Shown in pieces: positions 9,396-18,623 of a DNA stretch of 64,000 bases. The notes beneath the pieces were generated by a model. It saw nothing but the letters and a program-made list of their open reading frames with translations, was not told the origin of the DNA and ran no database searches. The stretch is from Oscillospiraceae bacterium (GTDB lineage: Bacteria; Bacillota; Clostridia; Oscillospirales; Ruminococcaceae). Location: contig JAEDJD010000004.1 in NCBI GenBank assembly GCA_016296505.1, positions 85,723 to 149,722 of the forward strand. Direction: 5' to 3'. The position numbers were made by a program, and so were the translations under genes. Every line of letters begins with the position of its first letter. The stretch's first letter is position 1.

Positions 9396-10559
9396 TTGGA
9401 ACAGCGCATCAGTGCCGTACTGCATCGTTTGACCGCCAGATTATTGGCAGTCCCCGAACATACAAAGCCGCGTTTTGCAGGCATTGATATCATCAAAATC
9501 CTTGCCTGCTTTCTCGTTGTTGCAGTACACTTTTTTCGCAGCGGCGGATTCTACACCATGCCGATCACCGAGCATATCGGTACAGTCGCGATTTACGGAC
9601 GATGGATTGCTTTTACCTGCGTACCGTTGTTCATGATTACAACCGGCTTCCTCATGAAAAATAAGAAGCTTAGCGGCAAATACTATCTGGGAATCCTGCG
9701 TGTGCTCTGCATCTATATTGTCATTAGTCTGATCTGCGTCATTTTCAATAAATATTTTTATCATCTGGAATTCACCGGCTGGAAAATCGTCCGCGGATTG
9801 TTTATGTATTCCGACGCACAGTACGCATGGTATTTAGAATATTATTTCACGATCTTCCTGCTGATTCCATTTCTCAATGCCGGCTATCAGGCCATGGAGA
9901 CGCGCGGCAAAAAAACGGCACTGCTCGCTACCGTTATCCTGCTGACAATGATTTCGCAGACCTTTTACATCGGAACCGTTCGCGCTGATCAGATTCGGAT
10001 TTTTCCGGGATATTTCGCACGCTGTTACCCGATCGGCTACTATTTCATCGGCGCGTATATCCGTGAATTTCCGCCCAAACGCGATCTGAAACATAAAATG
10101 GTATTTATCATTGTCTGGCTGATTGCGCTGTTCTATGTCGCCAACGTGACCCTCTATCAAAGTCTGAAAAATACCGAAAATAACGGCATATGGTGTTCGT
10201 GGCATAACGACGATTACGCCGCATGGCCAACCGTCGTCATGAGTACGATGATGTTCTTGCTGCTATTTGATATTCAGGTCAAAAATCCGCGTACTGCCAA
10301 ATGGCTGTCTACGCTCAGCAACGCTACCTTCGGCGCCTATCTGATTTCATATGTCTTTGACTGCGTCGCGTACAAAAAACTGAATGAATCCGTGACTGAA
10401 GTGCCAAAACGATTCTTCTATGCACCGCTGGTCGTTTCATTTGTATTCGTTTGCTCCATGCTCAGCGGATTGCTGCTGCAATGGCTCTATGACTGCGCGG
10501 ACGCCCGTATCCGCAGCGATCTTGCTGAGATCCGGCAGCGCAGGCATCGCAGAGTGTAA
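9396..10559 (+). CDS. Acyltransferase 3 family integral membrane protein
   Basis: A 387-residue polytopic membrane protein with about ten hydrophobic segments, beginning with RFAGIDIIKILACFLVVAVH. Its histidine (VAVHFFRSGGF) is at the position typical of AT3 acyltransferases, which O-acetylate surface polysaccharides or peptidoglycan. The TTG start at 9396 is supported by AGGAGGG (9381-9387). It follows recN by 26 bases and a strong terminator lies after it. The acceptor cannot be inferred from sequence. Confidence 0.85.
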   Translation: MEQRISAVLHRLTARLLAVPEHTKPRFAGIDIIKILACFLVVAVHFFRSGGFYTMPITEHIGTVAIYGRWIAFTCVPLFMITTGFLMKNKKLSGKYYLGILRVLCIYIVISLICVIFNKYFYHLEFTGWKIVRGLFMYSDAQYAWYLEYYFTIFLLIPFLNAGYQAMETRGKKTALLATVILLTMISQTFYIGTVRADQIRIFPGYFARCYPIGYYFIGAYIREFPPKRDLKHKMVFIIVWLIALFYVANVTLYQSLKNTENNGIWCSWHNDDYAAWPTVVMSTMMFLLLFDIQVKNPRTAKWLSTLSNATFGAYLISYVFDCVAYKKLNESVTEVPKRFFYAPLVVSFVFVCSMLSGLLLQWLYDCADARIRSDLAEIRQRRHRRV

Positions 10560-10617
10560 CCGCCGGATACAACATATGCTTTTCTTCCCCCTGTCCGTAT
10601 GGATCCATCAAAACAAA

Positions 10618-10650
10618 CGCCCGAACATGATTTTTCAAGTTCGGGCGTTT
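10618..10650. terminator. Bidirectional terminator between acyltransferase and cysE
   Basis: Perfect 9-bp stem CGCCCGAAC/GTTCGGGCG with T-rich tracts on both sides (AAAACAAA before, TTTTG after). It ends both convergent transcripts. Confidence 0.85.
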
Positions 10651-10669
10651 TGCTCTGCAAGTATTCAGA

Positions 10670-11617
10670 TTACCAGCTGCTGTCAGAATCCAGTTCGGTT
10701 GCCGGCGCAAGCGTTTTGGAATCATAATGATAACGCAGCTCCTGATTCTTGATACTGACCTTTGCGCCTTCCGGAATCGAGCGCGTAATAAACGCATTTG
10801 CGCCGATCACAGCGCCTTTTCCGATCACCGTATCGCCGCCGAGAATCGACGCGCCGGAATAAATCGTCACATTGTCGCAGATCGTCGGGTGACGCTTCTT
10901 CGATTTTAAGGACTGTCCGCCGCGTGTGGATAGCGCGCCAAGCGTGACGCCCTGATACACCTTGACATTATCCCCGATCTCGGTTGTCTCACCGATGACA
11001 ATGCCGGTGCCATGGTCAATAAAGAAATAATAGCCAAGCGTCGCCCCTGGATGAATGTCAATTCCGGTCATGCTGTGGGCATACTCGGTCATGATACGCG
11101 GAATCAGCGGCACTCCGAGCAAATGCAGTTCATGCGCAATCCGGTTGACCACAATCGCAAGCAAACCGGGATACGAATAGATGATCTCATCCTTATTATA
11201 GGCAGCCGGATCGCCGTCGAAGGTTGCCTGCACATCGGTCTCGACATAGGCGCGAATTTGCGGAATCTTCTCCACAAACGCAAAGGTGATCTCCTCTGCG
11301 CGCTGCATGATTGCTTCCTTGCCCGCTTCTTTCAGCGCCGGAATGTATTCCAGTACAATCGCAATTTGACGGTTCAGATTATAGATGACATCCTCAAGCA
11401 GCATCGTCGTCTGATTTCGCAGGGTGTAGACGCGATAGCAATCTGCACGGAAATATCCCGGAAAAATAAGCTTGCGCAGCTTCTGCAAAATGTCAATGAC
11501 AATCTCCTTATTCGGCTGGTCGAACGCAATCGACGCGTCAATGGTACGGTCCGATTGATAATCCAGCATCAGCGTATCCACAAAGCCGCTGATTTTCTGA
11601 TGAAACTGATCCTGCAT
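10670..11617 (-). CDS. cysE: Serine O-acetyltransferase
   Basis: A 315-residue CysE/EpsC-type enzyme converting serine and acetyl-CoA to O-acetylserine for cysteine synthesis. The C-terminal half is a left-handed parallel beta-helix with GIDIHPGATLGYYFFIDHGT, GIVIGETTEIGDNVKVYQGV and the hexapeptide repeats of the family. The N-terminal helical region is longer than in E. coli CysE and matches the long clostridial type. ATG 11617 is chosen because AGGAGGG lies 8 bases upstream. An in-frame upstream ATG at 11674 lies inside the promoter. Confidence 0.93.
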   Translation of the reverse strand: MQDQFHQKISGFVDTLMLDYQSDRTIDASIAFDQPNKEIVIDILQKLRKLIFPGYFRADCYRVYTLRNQTTMLLEDVIYNLNRQIAIVLEYIPALKEAGKEAIMQRAEEITFAFVEKIPQIRAYVETDVQATFDGDPAAYNKDEIIYSYPGLLAIVVNRIAHELHLLGVPLIPRIMTEYAHSMTGIDIHPGATLGYYFFIDHGTGIVIGETTEIGDNVKVYQGVTLGALSTRGGQSLKSKKRHPTICDNVTIYSGASILGGDTVIGKGAVIGANAFITRSIPEGAKVSIKNQELRYHYDSKTLAPATELDSDSSW

Positions 11618-11645
11618 AGTATCGCCCTCCTGATTCTTTTCTCTT

Positions 11646-11674
11646 ATTATAATATAGATATGCCCAAATGTCAA
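11646..11674 (-). promoter_or_regulatory. Promoter for cysE
   Basis: On the minus strand, TTGACA (complement of 11669-11674), a 17-base spacer and TATAAT (complement of 11646-11651), about 29 bases before the start codon. It shares the 336-base gap 11618-11953 with the divergent promoter at 11859. No T-box or other leader structure is obvious there. Confidence 0.85.
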
Positions 11675-11858
11675 TGCGTGTGAATATGATTTTGCAGGAT
11701 ATTATCTTTCGTTGTTCCATCTTGCGTGCAATCGGTAACTTGTCAGATTATGCAATCTGTTCATAATTTGTCTATCTTTTCTTTGTATAATTTACATGGA
11801 TTTACATTCCGATCATCCCATGTTTTTTGATTACAAAATGGAAAATCCTGTAATCGAG

Positions 11859-11887
11859 TTGTAAACTTTCCCAAAATATGCTATAAT
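11859..11887 (+). promoter_or_regulatory. Promoter for the secreted SleB-like hydrolase
   Basis: TTGTAA (11859-11864), 17-base spacer, TATAAT (11882-11887), about 67 bases before the start codon. Confidence 0.75.
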
Positions 11888-11953
11888 AAAAAGCAGTACA
11901 GGGCGAGCTATACCATCCTGTACGTTCAGTATCATTTACGAAAGGATGAGTTG

Positions 11954-12769
11954 ATGAGAAAAGGGAAGGTTGCGGCAGCTTTCATGTGCCTGTTCTGCGC
12001 CGGTATGCTCGGTGGCGTTACCTTTACCGGTAATGAGCTTTCCATCGCAAAAGCCGATCAGAGCAATCAGCTTCTTGAAGTCACTGAAATCGCTGTTACT
12101 ACCACAACTTCGATCGAGACCACAACTCTCGTAATCACAACCACTACTACGTCCAAAAAAGCGAAAACCATGACGACAACCGCAGCGACAACTACAAGTA
12201 CATCCGCTGCGACGACTACCGCTACATCCGCAGCGTCTGAAACCGAAACAACTACGATTACAACCCAGCAAACGACGCCTGATTCTGTACAGACTACTTC
12301 TGATACTGTCCCCGTTGCAACTGAGGCGCCGGTCAGTACCACGATCCCCGTCACAGAAACAACCGCGCTCGAAACGGTTGCTCCGCAAACGACCAGCGCC
12401 GTACCGGAAGATACCAAGTCCCCTGCAATTTCTGTCACCGACCGAGAGTATATTATGCTCTGTAATGTGGTCGGTCACGAATACGGCTCCGATTGGGTGC
12501 CGGTTGCGGAAAAAGCTCTGGTTGTCGAAGTCATCATGAACCGCGTGAATTCCCCGCAATTCCCCGACAGCATCTATGGCGTTCTGACACAGCATAATCA
12601 GTTTGCCGGTCTGGAATATTTGATCGAAATGGATCATATGTCGCACTATGTTACGCAGAGCGTGCGCGATGCTGTTGACCTATACCTGTCCGATCCGACG
12701 CAGTTCCAGCACGGTTACCTGTTTTTCAACGGGGACGGTTATCGGAATTATTTTCGCACCACTCTGTGA
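11954..12769 (+). CDS. Secreted cell-wall hydrolase, SleB-like, with Thr-rich linker
   Basis: A 271-residue secreted protein. It has an N-terminal signal peptide (MRKGKVAAAFMCLFCAGMLG), a very Thr-rich, low-complexity linker (about residues 45-145) and a C-terminal SleB/CwlJ-like 'hydrolase 2' domain. The domain reads YIMLCNVVGHEYGSDWVPVA, then VVEVIMNRVNSPQFPDSIY, including the glutamate in GHEYG expected for peptidoglycan-cleaving relatives. A role in cell-wall turnover or spore germination is family knowledge; the linker suggests an extracellular tethered enzyme. ATG 11954 follows AAAGGA by 7 bases. Confidence 0.82.
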   Translation: MRKGKVAAAFMCLFCAGMLGGVTFTGNELSIAKADQSNQLLEVTEIAVTTTTSIETTTLVITTTTTSKKAKTMTTTAATTTSTSAATTTATSAASETETTTITTQQTTPDSVQTTSDTVPVATEAPVSTTIPVTETTALETVAPQTTSAVPEDTKSPAISVTDREYIMLCNVVGHEYGSDWVPVAEKALVVEVIMNRVNSPQFPDSIYGVLTQHNQFAGLEYLIEMDHMSHYVTQSVRDAVDLYLSDPTQFQHGYLFFNGDGYRNYFRTTL

Positions 12770-12810
12770 TTGCGCAATGTGTCTGATTGAATGAACCGAA
12801 TATCACAACG

Positions 12811-12847
12811 AAAAGCCGAGGCGGCATATGCTGCCCTCGGCTTTTTT
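12811..12847 (+). terminator. Rho-independent terminator after the SleB-like gene
   Basis: AAAAGCCGAGG ... CCTCGGCTTTTTT forms a stable stem with a run of six T, 42 bases after the stop codon. Confidence 0.88.
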
Positions 12848-12869
12848 CATGCAATCCATCCCCGAAAGA

Positions 12870-12898
12870 TTGACTTTCAGACAATTATATGGTATGAT
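12870..12898 (+). promoter_or_regulatory. Strong sigma-A promoter upstream of a gene remnant
   Basis: TTGACT (12870-12875), 17-base spacer, TATGAT (12893-12898). It reads through the decayed ORF at 12917-13138 and is the only good promoter before the PH-domain gene at 13190. Confidence 0.7.
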
Positions 12899-12916
12899 AT
12901 ATATGTATCAGTATGA

Positions 12917-13138
12917 GTACAAGAGATTTCCGGTGAAATTTGCGACGGCGCGGAAGCTTCATGCTCGCTCGATCGCGCAGACGGCGGTATTGATCTGACA
13001 ATCACCGCAAAACGGACTGCTGACCGCAATACCGTTACTTATCCTGCAACCGCCCGAACTTTTACAATCTGCGCTGCAGGTACAAATTAAAACGTACAGG
13101 CAGAAGCCAACGGCATGACCGTCATCAGCCTGTTATGA
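12917..13138 (+). pseudogene. Decayed coding remnant (74 codons with an internal stop)
   Basis: The frame beginning just after a TGA at 12914-12916 is open for 57 codons to TAA (13088-13090), then open again to TGA (13136-13138). The translation has coding character (DGGIDLTITAKRTADRNTV, then YPATARTFTICAAGT), like a beta-rich secreted protein, but there is no start codon or ribosome site. I do not recognise the family. With the promoter at 12870 it fills most of the 420-base gap 12770-13189. Confidence 0.4.
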
Positions 13139-13189
13139 TATATCATACCCACACATCATTGACAAATAAATCTGAATGGAGTGATTTTC

Positions 13190-13627
13190 ATGAGCAAGAA
13201 AAAAGAATTCAAATTTCTCTGGCAGGATAGAAAACGCACGATCTTTGGTCTGCCCTGGACATTCACAAAGTATATTCTGACCGATACCAAATTCATTACG
13301 CGCATCGGCTTGTTCAATCTGAATGAGGATGAGCTTGATTTATATAAGGTCACCGATAAAAAGCTCAAGCTCCCCTTCTGGCAGCGTATCGTCGGCTGCG
13401 GCACGATTATTCTCTATGTGCACGATACCGATACGCCGGAAAAGGAAATCCACTGCGTCAAGAATCCGCGCGACGTCCTTGAAACAATTGATAAACAAAT
13501 TAACCGCGAACGCGATCGCTATAATACCAGAGGCAGAGATCTATACGCGATGGGCCGCGGTCACGGTCACGGTCAACCACACGATGAATATATGGACGAT
13601 GAACAAGATTTTTCTCAAGAATCATAA
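13190..13627 (+). CDS. PH-like (bPH_2 type) domain protein
   Basis: A 145-residue cytosolic protein with the bacterial PH-domain pattern. A short basic start (KEFKFLWQDRKRTIFGLPWT) is followed by LTDTKFITRIGLFNLNEDEL, then a strand set ending in GTIILYVHDT and NPRDVLETIDKQINRERDR. The C-terminal tail is Gly/His-rich (MGRGHGHGQPHDEY) and could bind metal. ATG 13190 follows GGAGTG by 8 bases. The role is unknown. It sits 24 bases before the methyltransferase gene and is probably co-transcribed with it. Confidence 0.7.
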   Translation: MSKKKEFKFLWQDRKRTIFGLPWTFTKYILTDTKFITRIGLFNLNEDELDLYKVTDKKLKLPFWQRIVGCGTIILYVHDTDTPEKEIHCVKNPRDVLETIDKQINRERDRYNTRGRDLYAMGRGHGHGQPHDEYMDDEQDFSQES

Positions 13628-13651
13628 TCTCATGAAAGGGAATTGACTGGA

Positions 13652-14743
13652 ATGCTTCAGTTTGTTACAGAAAAAATATCCGTTTGGGATCGCCTGAAAG
13701 CGGAAACACGCCCGATCTATCTCTATGGTATGGGCGATGGCGCCGTGCGGATTCTCGCTGCCATGCGTACCTACGGCATTAAAGCTGCCGGCATCTTTGC
13801 AAGCGATGAGTTTGTGCGCGGTCATGATTTTGCCGGTTACCCCGTACGCAAACTCTCCGAATTGGAGGCAGAGCTGGATGATTTTGTCATTGTGCTTGCG
13901 TTTGCCGTCTGCTCCCCTGCCATGATCGACCGCATCCGCACACTCGGAGAAAAATATCAGCTCTATGTGCCGGATGTTCCGGTTGTCGGCGGCGGACTCT
14001 TTACGCCCGATTTCTGCGCAGAACATGAAGCGGAAATTCAGGCAGTCTATCAATCGCTCGCTGACGAGCGCTCCAGACAAATATATGCCAATATCATCAA
14101 CTTCAAAATCAGCGGCAATGCTTCCTATCTGATTGATCAGGTAGACAGCAGAGATGAAATCTGGAATCGCGTGCTCAAACCGACCAATCACGAAATCTAT
14201 GTGGATCTTGGTGCATATAACGGCGATACAATCCGCGAAATGCTCGAATATACACGCGGAAAATATCATCGTATCATCGCTGTCGAACCGGATAAGAAAA
14301 ATTATAAAAAGCTTGTCAAGTTTGTCGGCGATACGCCTTCTGTGCAGTGCTATCAGTGTACGGCATGGTGCGTCGATACAGAGCTGCCGTTCGGCAATAA
14401 AGCTGGCAGACAGTCCGCAATCGCAATGGAAGGCACAATGACTCCTGCAAGAGCTGTGGATAATCTGCTCGCAGGCAATCCCGTCACACTCCTGAAGATG
14501 GATGTTGAGGGCGCAGAGCGTGAGGCGCTCTGGGGAGCCAGTCGCTCTATCGCTCGCTTTGCACCGAAACTCATGATCTCGCTCTATCACCGCAATGAGG
14601 ATATCTATGAGCTGCCGCTTCTGGTCAAGCGCATCAATCCGCGCTATCGCCTGTTCATCCGGCATCTGCCCTATATCCCTGCATGGGAAACCAATCTCTA
14701 CGCGGTCTGCGAGGACAACCGCAATACCCAATACGCAGAATAA
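13652..14743 (+). CDS. FkbM-family methyltransferase
   Basis: A 363-residue protein. The N-terminal half is Rossmann-like (PIYLYGMGDGAVRILAAM) and may sense or bind a nucleotide-linked substrate. The C-terminal FkbM SAM-dependent methyltransferase domain has IYVDLGAYNGDTIREML, IIAVEPDKKNYKKL and LLKMDVEGAEREAL. FkbM-type enzymes commonly O-methylate glycans or secondary metabolites. ATG 13652 is preferred over in-frame TTG 13643, because GAAAGGG (13634-13640) lies 11 bases from the ATG but only 2 from the TTG. A terminator follows. Confidence 0.82.
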   Translation: MLQFVTEKISVWDRLKAETRPIYLYGMGDGAVRILAAMRTYGIKAAGIFASDEFVRGHDFAGYPVRKLSELEAELDDFVIVLAFAVCSPAMIDRIRTLGEKYQLYVPDVPVVGGGLFTPDFCAEHEAEIQAVYQSLADERSRQIYANIINFKISGNASYLIDQVDSRDEIWNRVLKPTNHEIYVDLGAYNGDTIREMLEYTRGKYHRIIAVEPDKKNYKKLVKFVGDTPSVQCYQCTAWCVDTELPFGNKAGRQSAIAMEGTMTPARAVDNLLAGNPVTLLKMDVEGAEREALWGASRSIARFAPKLMISLYHRNEDIYELPLLVKRINPRYRLFIRHLPYIPAWETNLYAVCEDNRNTQYAE

Positions 14744-14782
14744 TCTCGTCATACAAAAAACGAACGCGAACCTCTATAAATA

Positions 14783-14826
14783 AATACCGCGGAATCGCAG
14801 CATTTGCTTTGATTCCGCGGTATTTT
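14783..14826. terminator. Terminator between FkbM gene and hydF
   Basis: Perfect stem AATACCGCGGAATC/GATTCCGCGGTATT followed by TTC on the + strand and preceded by A-rich sequence. It serves the two convergent genes. Confidence 0.85.
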
Positions 14827-16022
14827 CATTTGAGAAGCGCGTTCTGCATCAGCGTGCGTTCCAATATTCCAGTACAGGCGGCAAGCGTGACGCCGTAATT
14901 CGTAAACGGTACGCCCTGTGAAACGGCAGTCCGCATTCGCCAGCGCATTTCACGCTCGGTACGCATACAGCCGCCGCAGTGAATCACAAGATCATAGCCG
15001 GAAAGATCGGCTGGAAATGTTCCGCCGGAGCAATAGTTCAAAGTAAATTTCTTTCCGCTGTATCGTTCAATCGCACGCGGCAGCTTGACCGTTCCAATAT
15101 CGTTGCACTGACGATGATGCGTACATCCCTCTGCAATCAGAATGTTTGCGCCGTCAGACAATGTTTGCAAGGCTCTTGCGCCGTCAACTGCAATCTTTAA
15201 AAACCCCTTATATCGCGCCATCAAAATCGAAAAAGATGTCAGCGGTATGTGCGCCGGCACGATTCCTGCTACGACGCCAAATGCCTGACTGTCCGTGACG
15301 ACCATGCGCGGCGACGTTTTCAGCGATTGCAGAAGTCCGCTGAGCTGTTCCGGCTGCACAACCAATGCGCTCGCACCGGCGTCCAATACCTCGCGAAGCG
15401 TCTGCTGCTGCGGCAGAATCAGCCGTCCTTTCGGCGCAGACGCGTCAATCGGCGTGACCAGTACAATGAAATCATCCTGCGCAATCAGATCCCGTATGAT
15501 AAAACACTCCGGCGCGTCATTTTTCGCCAGCGAACCAAGCATCTCCTTGAGCGCGCCAATCCCCTCGCCAGTCACGGTACTAGTCAGGACGGCATTTTCA
15601 GGAAGCTGTTCCGGCAAATGTTCCAGCGTATCGCATTTATTCAGCGCGATTACATAGGGCGTATGCGCCTGTGTAAACAGACGTATCAGCGTTTCCTCTG
15701 TTTCCGAAAAGGGCTTTGCTGCGTCTGCAACCAGAATCGCAATATCCGTGCGAAATAATTCACGGCGTGTTTTTTCGATTCGCTGCGCACCAAGCTGCGC
15801 GTCGTCATCATCATATCCGGCTGTATCGGTCAGAACAACCGGTCCAAGCGGCAGCAGTTCCATACTCTTGCTGACAGCGTCCGTCGTGGTTCCGGCGACT
15901 GCCGAGACAATCGAAACCTCCTGACCGGTCAGGGCATTGATCAAACTGGATTTTCCAGCATTACGCGCGCCAAAAAATCCGATATGGACGCGCTCTGATG
16001 CAGGTACCTGTTCCAAACTCAT
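14826..16022 (-). CDS. hydF: [FeFe] hydrogenase H-cluster maturation GTPase HydF
   Basis: A 398-residue HydF, the scaffold on which HydE and HydG build the 2Fe subcluster before it is inserted into the hydrogenase. The N-terminal GTPase has P-loop GARNAGKS (18-25), GTTTDAVSKSMEL, DTAGYDDD and NKCD. The C-terminal cluster-binding domain has the CTH motif (EGCTHHRQC) and HCGGCMR. The frame extends to 16076, but ATG 16022 (GGGAG 7 bases upstream) begins the known N-terminus, and the extra codons would lie in a hairpin. No HydE, HydG or hydrogenase gene is in the window. Confidence 0.94.
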   Translation of the reverse strand: MSLEQVPASERVHIGFFGARNAGKSSLINALTGQEVSIVSAVAGTTTDAVSKSMELLPLGPVVLTDTAGYDDDDAQLGAQRIEKTRRELFRTDIAILVADAAKPFSETEETLIRLFTQAHTPYVIALNKCDTLEHLPEQLPENAVLTSTVTGEGIGALKEMLGSLAKNDAPECFIIRDLIAQDDFIVLVTPIDASAPKGRLILPQQQTLREVLDAGASALVVQPEQLSGLLQSLKTSPRMVVTDSQAFGVVAGIVPAHIPLTSFSILMARYKGFLKIAVDGARALQTLSDGANILIAEGCTHHRQCNDIGTVKLPRAIERYSGKKFTLNYCSGGTFPADLSGYDLVIHCGGCMRTEREMRWRMRTAVSQGVPFTNYGVTLAACTGILERTLMQNALLK

Positions 16023-16043
16023 AACATATCTCCCATGTAAATC

Positions 16044-16071
16044 AACAGGCGGCAGGAATTTGCCGCCTGTT
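16044..16071. terminator. Hairpin between GH5 gene and hydF
   Basis: 11-bp stem AACAGGCGGCA/TGCCGCCTGTT with a 6-base loop. The T run is on the + strand side; on the minus strand it lies between the end of the GH5 gene and hydF and could act as a weak terminator or processing site. Confidence 0.5.
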
Positions 16072-16090
16072 TTCATTTGAATTTTAGCGC

Positions 16091-17872
16091 TTATTTTTTC
16101 GGTGCAAGCTCCTCCGCAGTAATCATTTTTGCGATATACCGCAGAATTTTCAAAGTATCGTCACCGTTCAAATTTCCATCGCCGGTTACTTCGGCATTAT
16201 TTTTTCCCGTTGTTGTAATCTTCGCTGACGTATCCTCAGCCACAAAGCGACTGAGCAGAACAGCGTCAGAAACATCAACCTCGCCATCACAGTTGACATC
16301 GCCCCACTCGTTTTGTTGGGGATCATCTCCGGACGTCTGCTCGGAGGATTCTTTCGCAGAAGTCGTTGTAACGGTGATTGTGGTTTTGGTCGTTGTAGTC
16401 GTTTCAGTTGATTTGGTTGTCGTTGTTGTCTGGAGCGAACTGCCCGGCGTTGTATTTTTGCCGCCGCCGTAGTATTCGTCGAGAGACTGTCCGTTCTTGC
16501 CGATCGGAATCTTATGATCCAGACCAATGAACACACCGTCCTCATCCTGCCAGAGTGCAGGCTCGACAAATGCATACTTGACATCATCCCATTTCTGGAA
16601 ATTATCATACATGAGTCCGCCGGTATCGGAGGAATTCTCATTGAAGCACCAGAAAGTATGATGAATCCGCATATCAATCATATAATCGCGGAGCAGCGTC
16701 AGCCAATGCGTATTTGCGCCGGAGGGATCATTTTCCTCGTCAATGAAGCCGCCCCATTCGCCCATCAGCAGCGGCGCAATGTTTTCCTCAACCAGATACG
16801 CCCATGTATCATACCAATATTCATCCAGCAGCGACTGCGTATCGAATTCATATGTCCAATTCGGTTTCGTGCCCTCAAGATGGAACCAATCCTGCTCCCA
16901 GACCAGCGGGCCGTAATCATGCGGCGAATAGACAAGCTGATCCTGATGCTCGCCGAGATCAACCGGAAATTCCTTTGCGCCTCTGAAATTCGCGCCCCAC
17001 CATGCGCCGTGATACGGGCTCCACGGATAGCGCGTATAGTCCACAGACGGCGAATTCCAGTCTTCGCCCTCCTCGAATTTCGGGTAGACCTCGATGCCTT
17101 CGACCATAATCAGCAGATTCGGATTCTGGTCAAGACAAGCCTTTGCGCCTCTTTCGGCAGCATAGCGCCAGTTGTTGTCGTCTGTCGAGCCATCCCACTT
17201 TGCAAACGCACCGTCGTCCCTCTTTCCGTGCGGCTCATTTTTCAGGTCAATCGCGATCACGGTATCGTCATCCTTGTAATACTCGCTGAACCATGAGAGC
17301 GCAGTCAGCCAGTCGTCCATGCTGTAGTTGCTGTCGTACCACAGCGCAACATTATGACCTGCGGCATTTGTTGTCGCACAGTGAATATCCATCATGATCT
17401 TGATGCCTTTTTCCTTGCACCATTTGACGACCTGATTCCAGATATCAAAGCTGTACATTGGCGTACCGCCCTCAACGCCTTCGATGGTCAACTCCGGATT
17501 CTCATACTCATTCAGTTTGATAATCGGATCCGGAGCGCCTTCCTTCCACTGAAGCAGAATCTGCGTGGACATCGGGACGCGGAGCAGATTAAAGCCGTGA
17601 TCCGCAATCAGATCCAGACAGTGATTGACGTTTGCAGACCATGCACCGTCAAAAATCTGAGAGCCGACATTGTAGCCGAACCAGTTCACGCCGGTCATCC
17701 AGACTTCGTTGCCGTTCATATCCACAATCTTGCCGTTTTCGACGTGCAGCCAGTCATCCTGCGTATCATCCGCGGCAACAGCAGAGAATGGTGCCGCCGG
17801 CATTACGGTTCCATTCATCATAAGCATGGCGGCCGCCGTCAGCATCGCGGTCAGACGTTTCATCCTTTTCAT
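16091..17872 (-). CDS. Secreted GH5 endoglucanase with type I dockerin
   Basis: A 593-residue cellulosomal enzyme. It has a signal peptide (1-34, ending SAVAA) and a GH5 catalytic domain (about 40-455) starting WLHVENGKIVDMNGNEVW. The acid/base glutamate is E213 in IDLKNEPHG and the nucleophile E372 in LLMGEWGGF. A Thr/Lys/Ser-rich linker (475-515) precedes a C-terminal dockerin (523-583). The first dockerin loop (GDVNCDGEVDVSDA) is canonical; the second (GDGNLNGDDTLKIL) is irregular. It should hydrolyse beta-1,4-glucan and bind a scaffoldin cohesin outside the cell. ATG 17872 has GAGGGG 6-7 bases upstream. Confidence 0.93.
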   Translation of the reverse strand: MKRMKRLTAMLTAAAMLMMNGTVMPAAPFSAVAADDTQDDWLHVENGKIVDMNGNEVWMTGVNWFGYNVGSQIFDGAWSANVNHCLDLIADHGFNLLRVPMSTQILLQWKEGAPDPIIKLNEYENPELTIEGVEGGTPMYSFDIWNQVVKWCKEKGIKIMMDIHCATTNAAGHNVALWYDSNYSMDDWLTALSWFSEYYKDDDTVIAIDLKNEPHGKRDDGAFAKWDGSTDDNNWRYAAERGAKACLDQNPNLLIMVEGIEVYPKFEEGEDWNSPSVDYTRYPWSPYHGAWWGANFRGAKEFPVDLGEHQDQLVYSPHDYGPLVWEQDWFHLEGTKPNWTYEFDTQSLLDEYWYDTWAYLVEENIAPLLMGEWGGFIDEENDPSGANTHWLTLLRDYMIDMRIHHTFWCFNENSSDTGGLMYDNFQKWDDVKYAFVEPALWQDEDGVFIGLDHKIPIGKNGQSLDEYYGGGKNTTPGSSLQTTTTTKSTETTTTTKTTITVTTTSAKESSEQTSGDDPQQNEWGDVNCDGEVDVSDAVLLSRFVAEDTSAKITTTGKNNAEVTGDGNLNGDDTLKILRYIAKMITAEELAPKK

Positions 17873-17922
17873 CAGAATCCCCTCTTCTTTCATAATCGTT
17901 TATCAAACTGATCTCCCGCAGA

Positions 17923-18594
17923 TCAGAAACTGAACTGTTTGGATTTGCGCCATGAAATAATCGTAATGACAAGGAAAATAATACCCAATACTGCTGCGCC
18001 ACCGCCAATCAGCACTTTACGCGGCAATACGCTGAAATCCAAATAGGTCATCATGACAGTTTCACAGTCCTGATCGAAGCCCTCGCCGTACCACTCGCGG
18101 AAGATTCCGTGCAGATCACTTGGCGTATCTTTGACGACAGCCGTAAATGGCAGCGTTGTCGTAGGCTGAACAATCTGGCTGGCATCGCCGACGACATTGC
18201 CATCCTCGTCCAGAATCGCATTCAAAGATTCATAATACGCCTCGCATTCGTTGCCGAGCTTGTCAAGAATGGAATACTGCGCTTTGTTGCTGGTTTCATA
18301 GAGAATATACTGCTCGTTGTACATATACACAGCATAATACTGAGAAGTTGTACGCTTCGAGGTCTCGATACCAAATGTGGACTTGGTTTCTTCGTTTTCT
18401 GCAATGCAGCCATCGGAAAAATCAATGGTACCCTGCACCAGATCGCCATGCTTCAGCTCACCGGCAGCGACTGTCTCAAAATCCTGAATATCGCCATTCT
18501 TGTATTTCAGATATCTCGGCAGATCGTTCACCAGCGACAGCGCTAAAACAAGACATATCAACGTAAGGAATCCAAATATTTTTGTCCGAGTCAT
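17923..18594 (-). CDS. Two-TM membrane protein of unknown function
   Basis: A 223-residue protein with an N-terminal membrane segment (IFGFLTLICLVLALSL), a roughly 150-residue extracytoplasmic domain rich in acidic residues and Tyr (QYYAVYMYNEQYILYETSN), and a C-terminal membrane segment (VLIGGGAAVLGIIFLVITII) followed by a basic tail. I do not recognise a catalytic motif. It lies 29 bases after atpC in the same direction and 50 bases before the GH5 gene, so it may be read by transcripts from the ATP synthase operon. AAAGGAT precedes the ATG. Confidence 0.75.
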   Translation of the reverse strand: MTRTKIFGFLTLICLVLALSLVNDLPRYLKYKNGDIQDFETVAAGELKHGDLVQGTIDFSDGCIAENEETKSTFGIETSKRTTSQYYAVYMYNEQYILYETSNKAQYSILDKLGNECEAYYESLNAILDEDGNVVGDASQIVQPTTTLPFTAVVKDTPSDLHGIFREWYGEGFDQDCETVMMTYLDFSVLPRKVLIGGGAAVLGIIFLVITIISWRKSKQFSF

Positions 18595-18623
18595 GTTTCA
18601 TATCCTTTCTATTTACAGTTCTG

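Noticed and set aside
12067..12438. 123-codon minus-strand ORF full of Val/Ala
   Set aside because: Mirror of the Thr-rich linker (ACN codons read antisense give GTN Val); low-complexity artefact.
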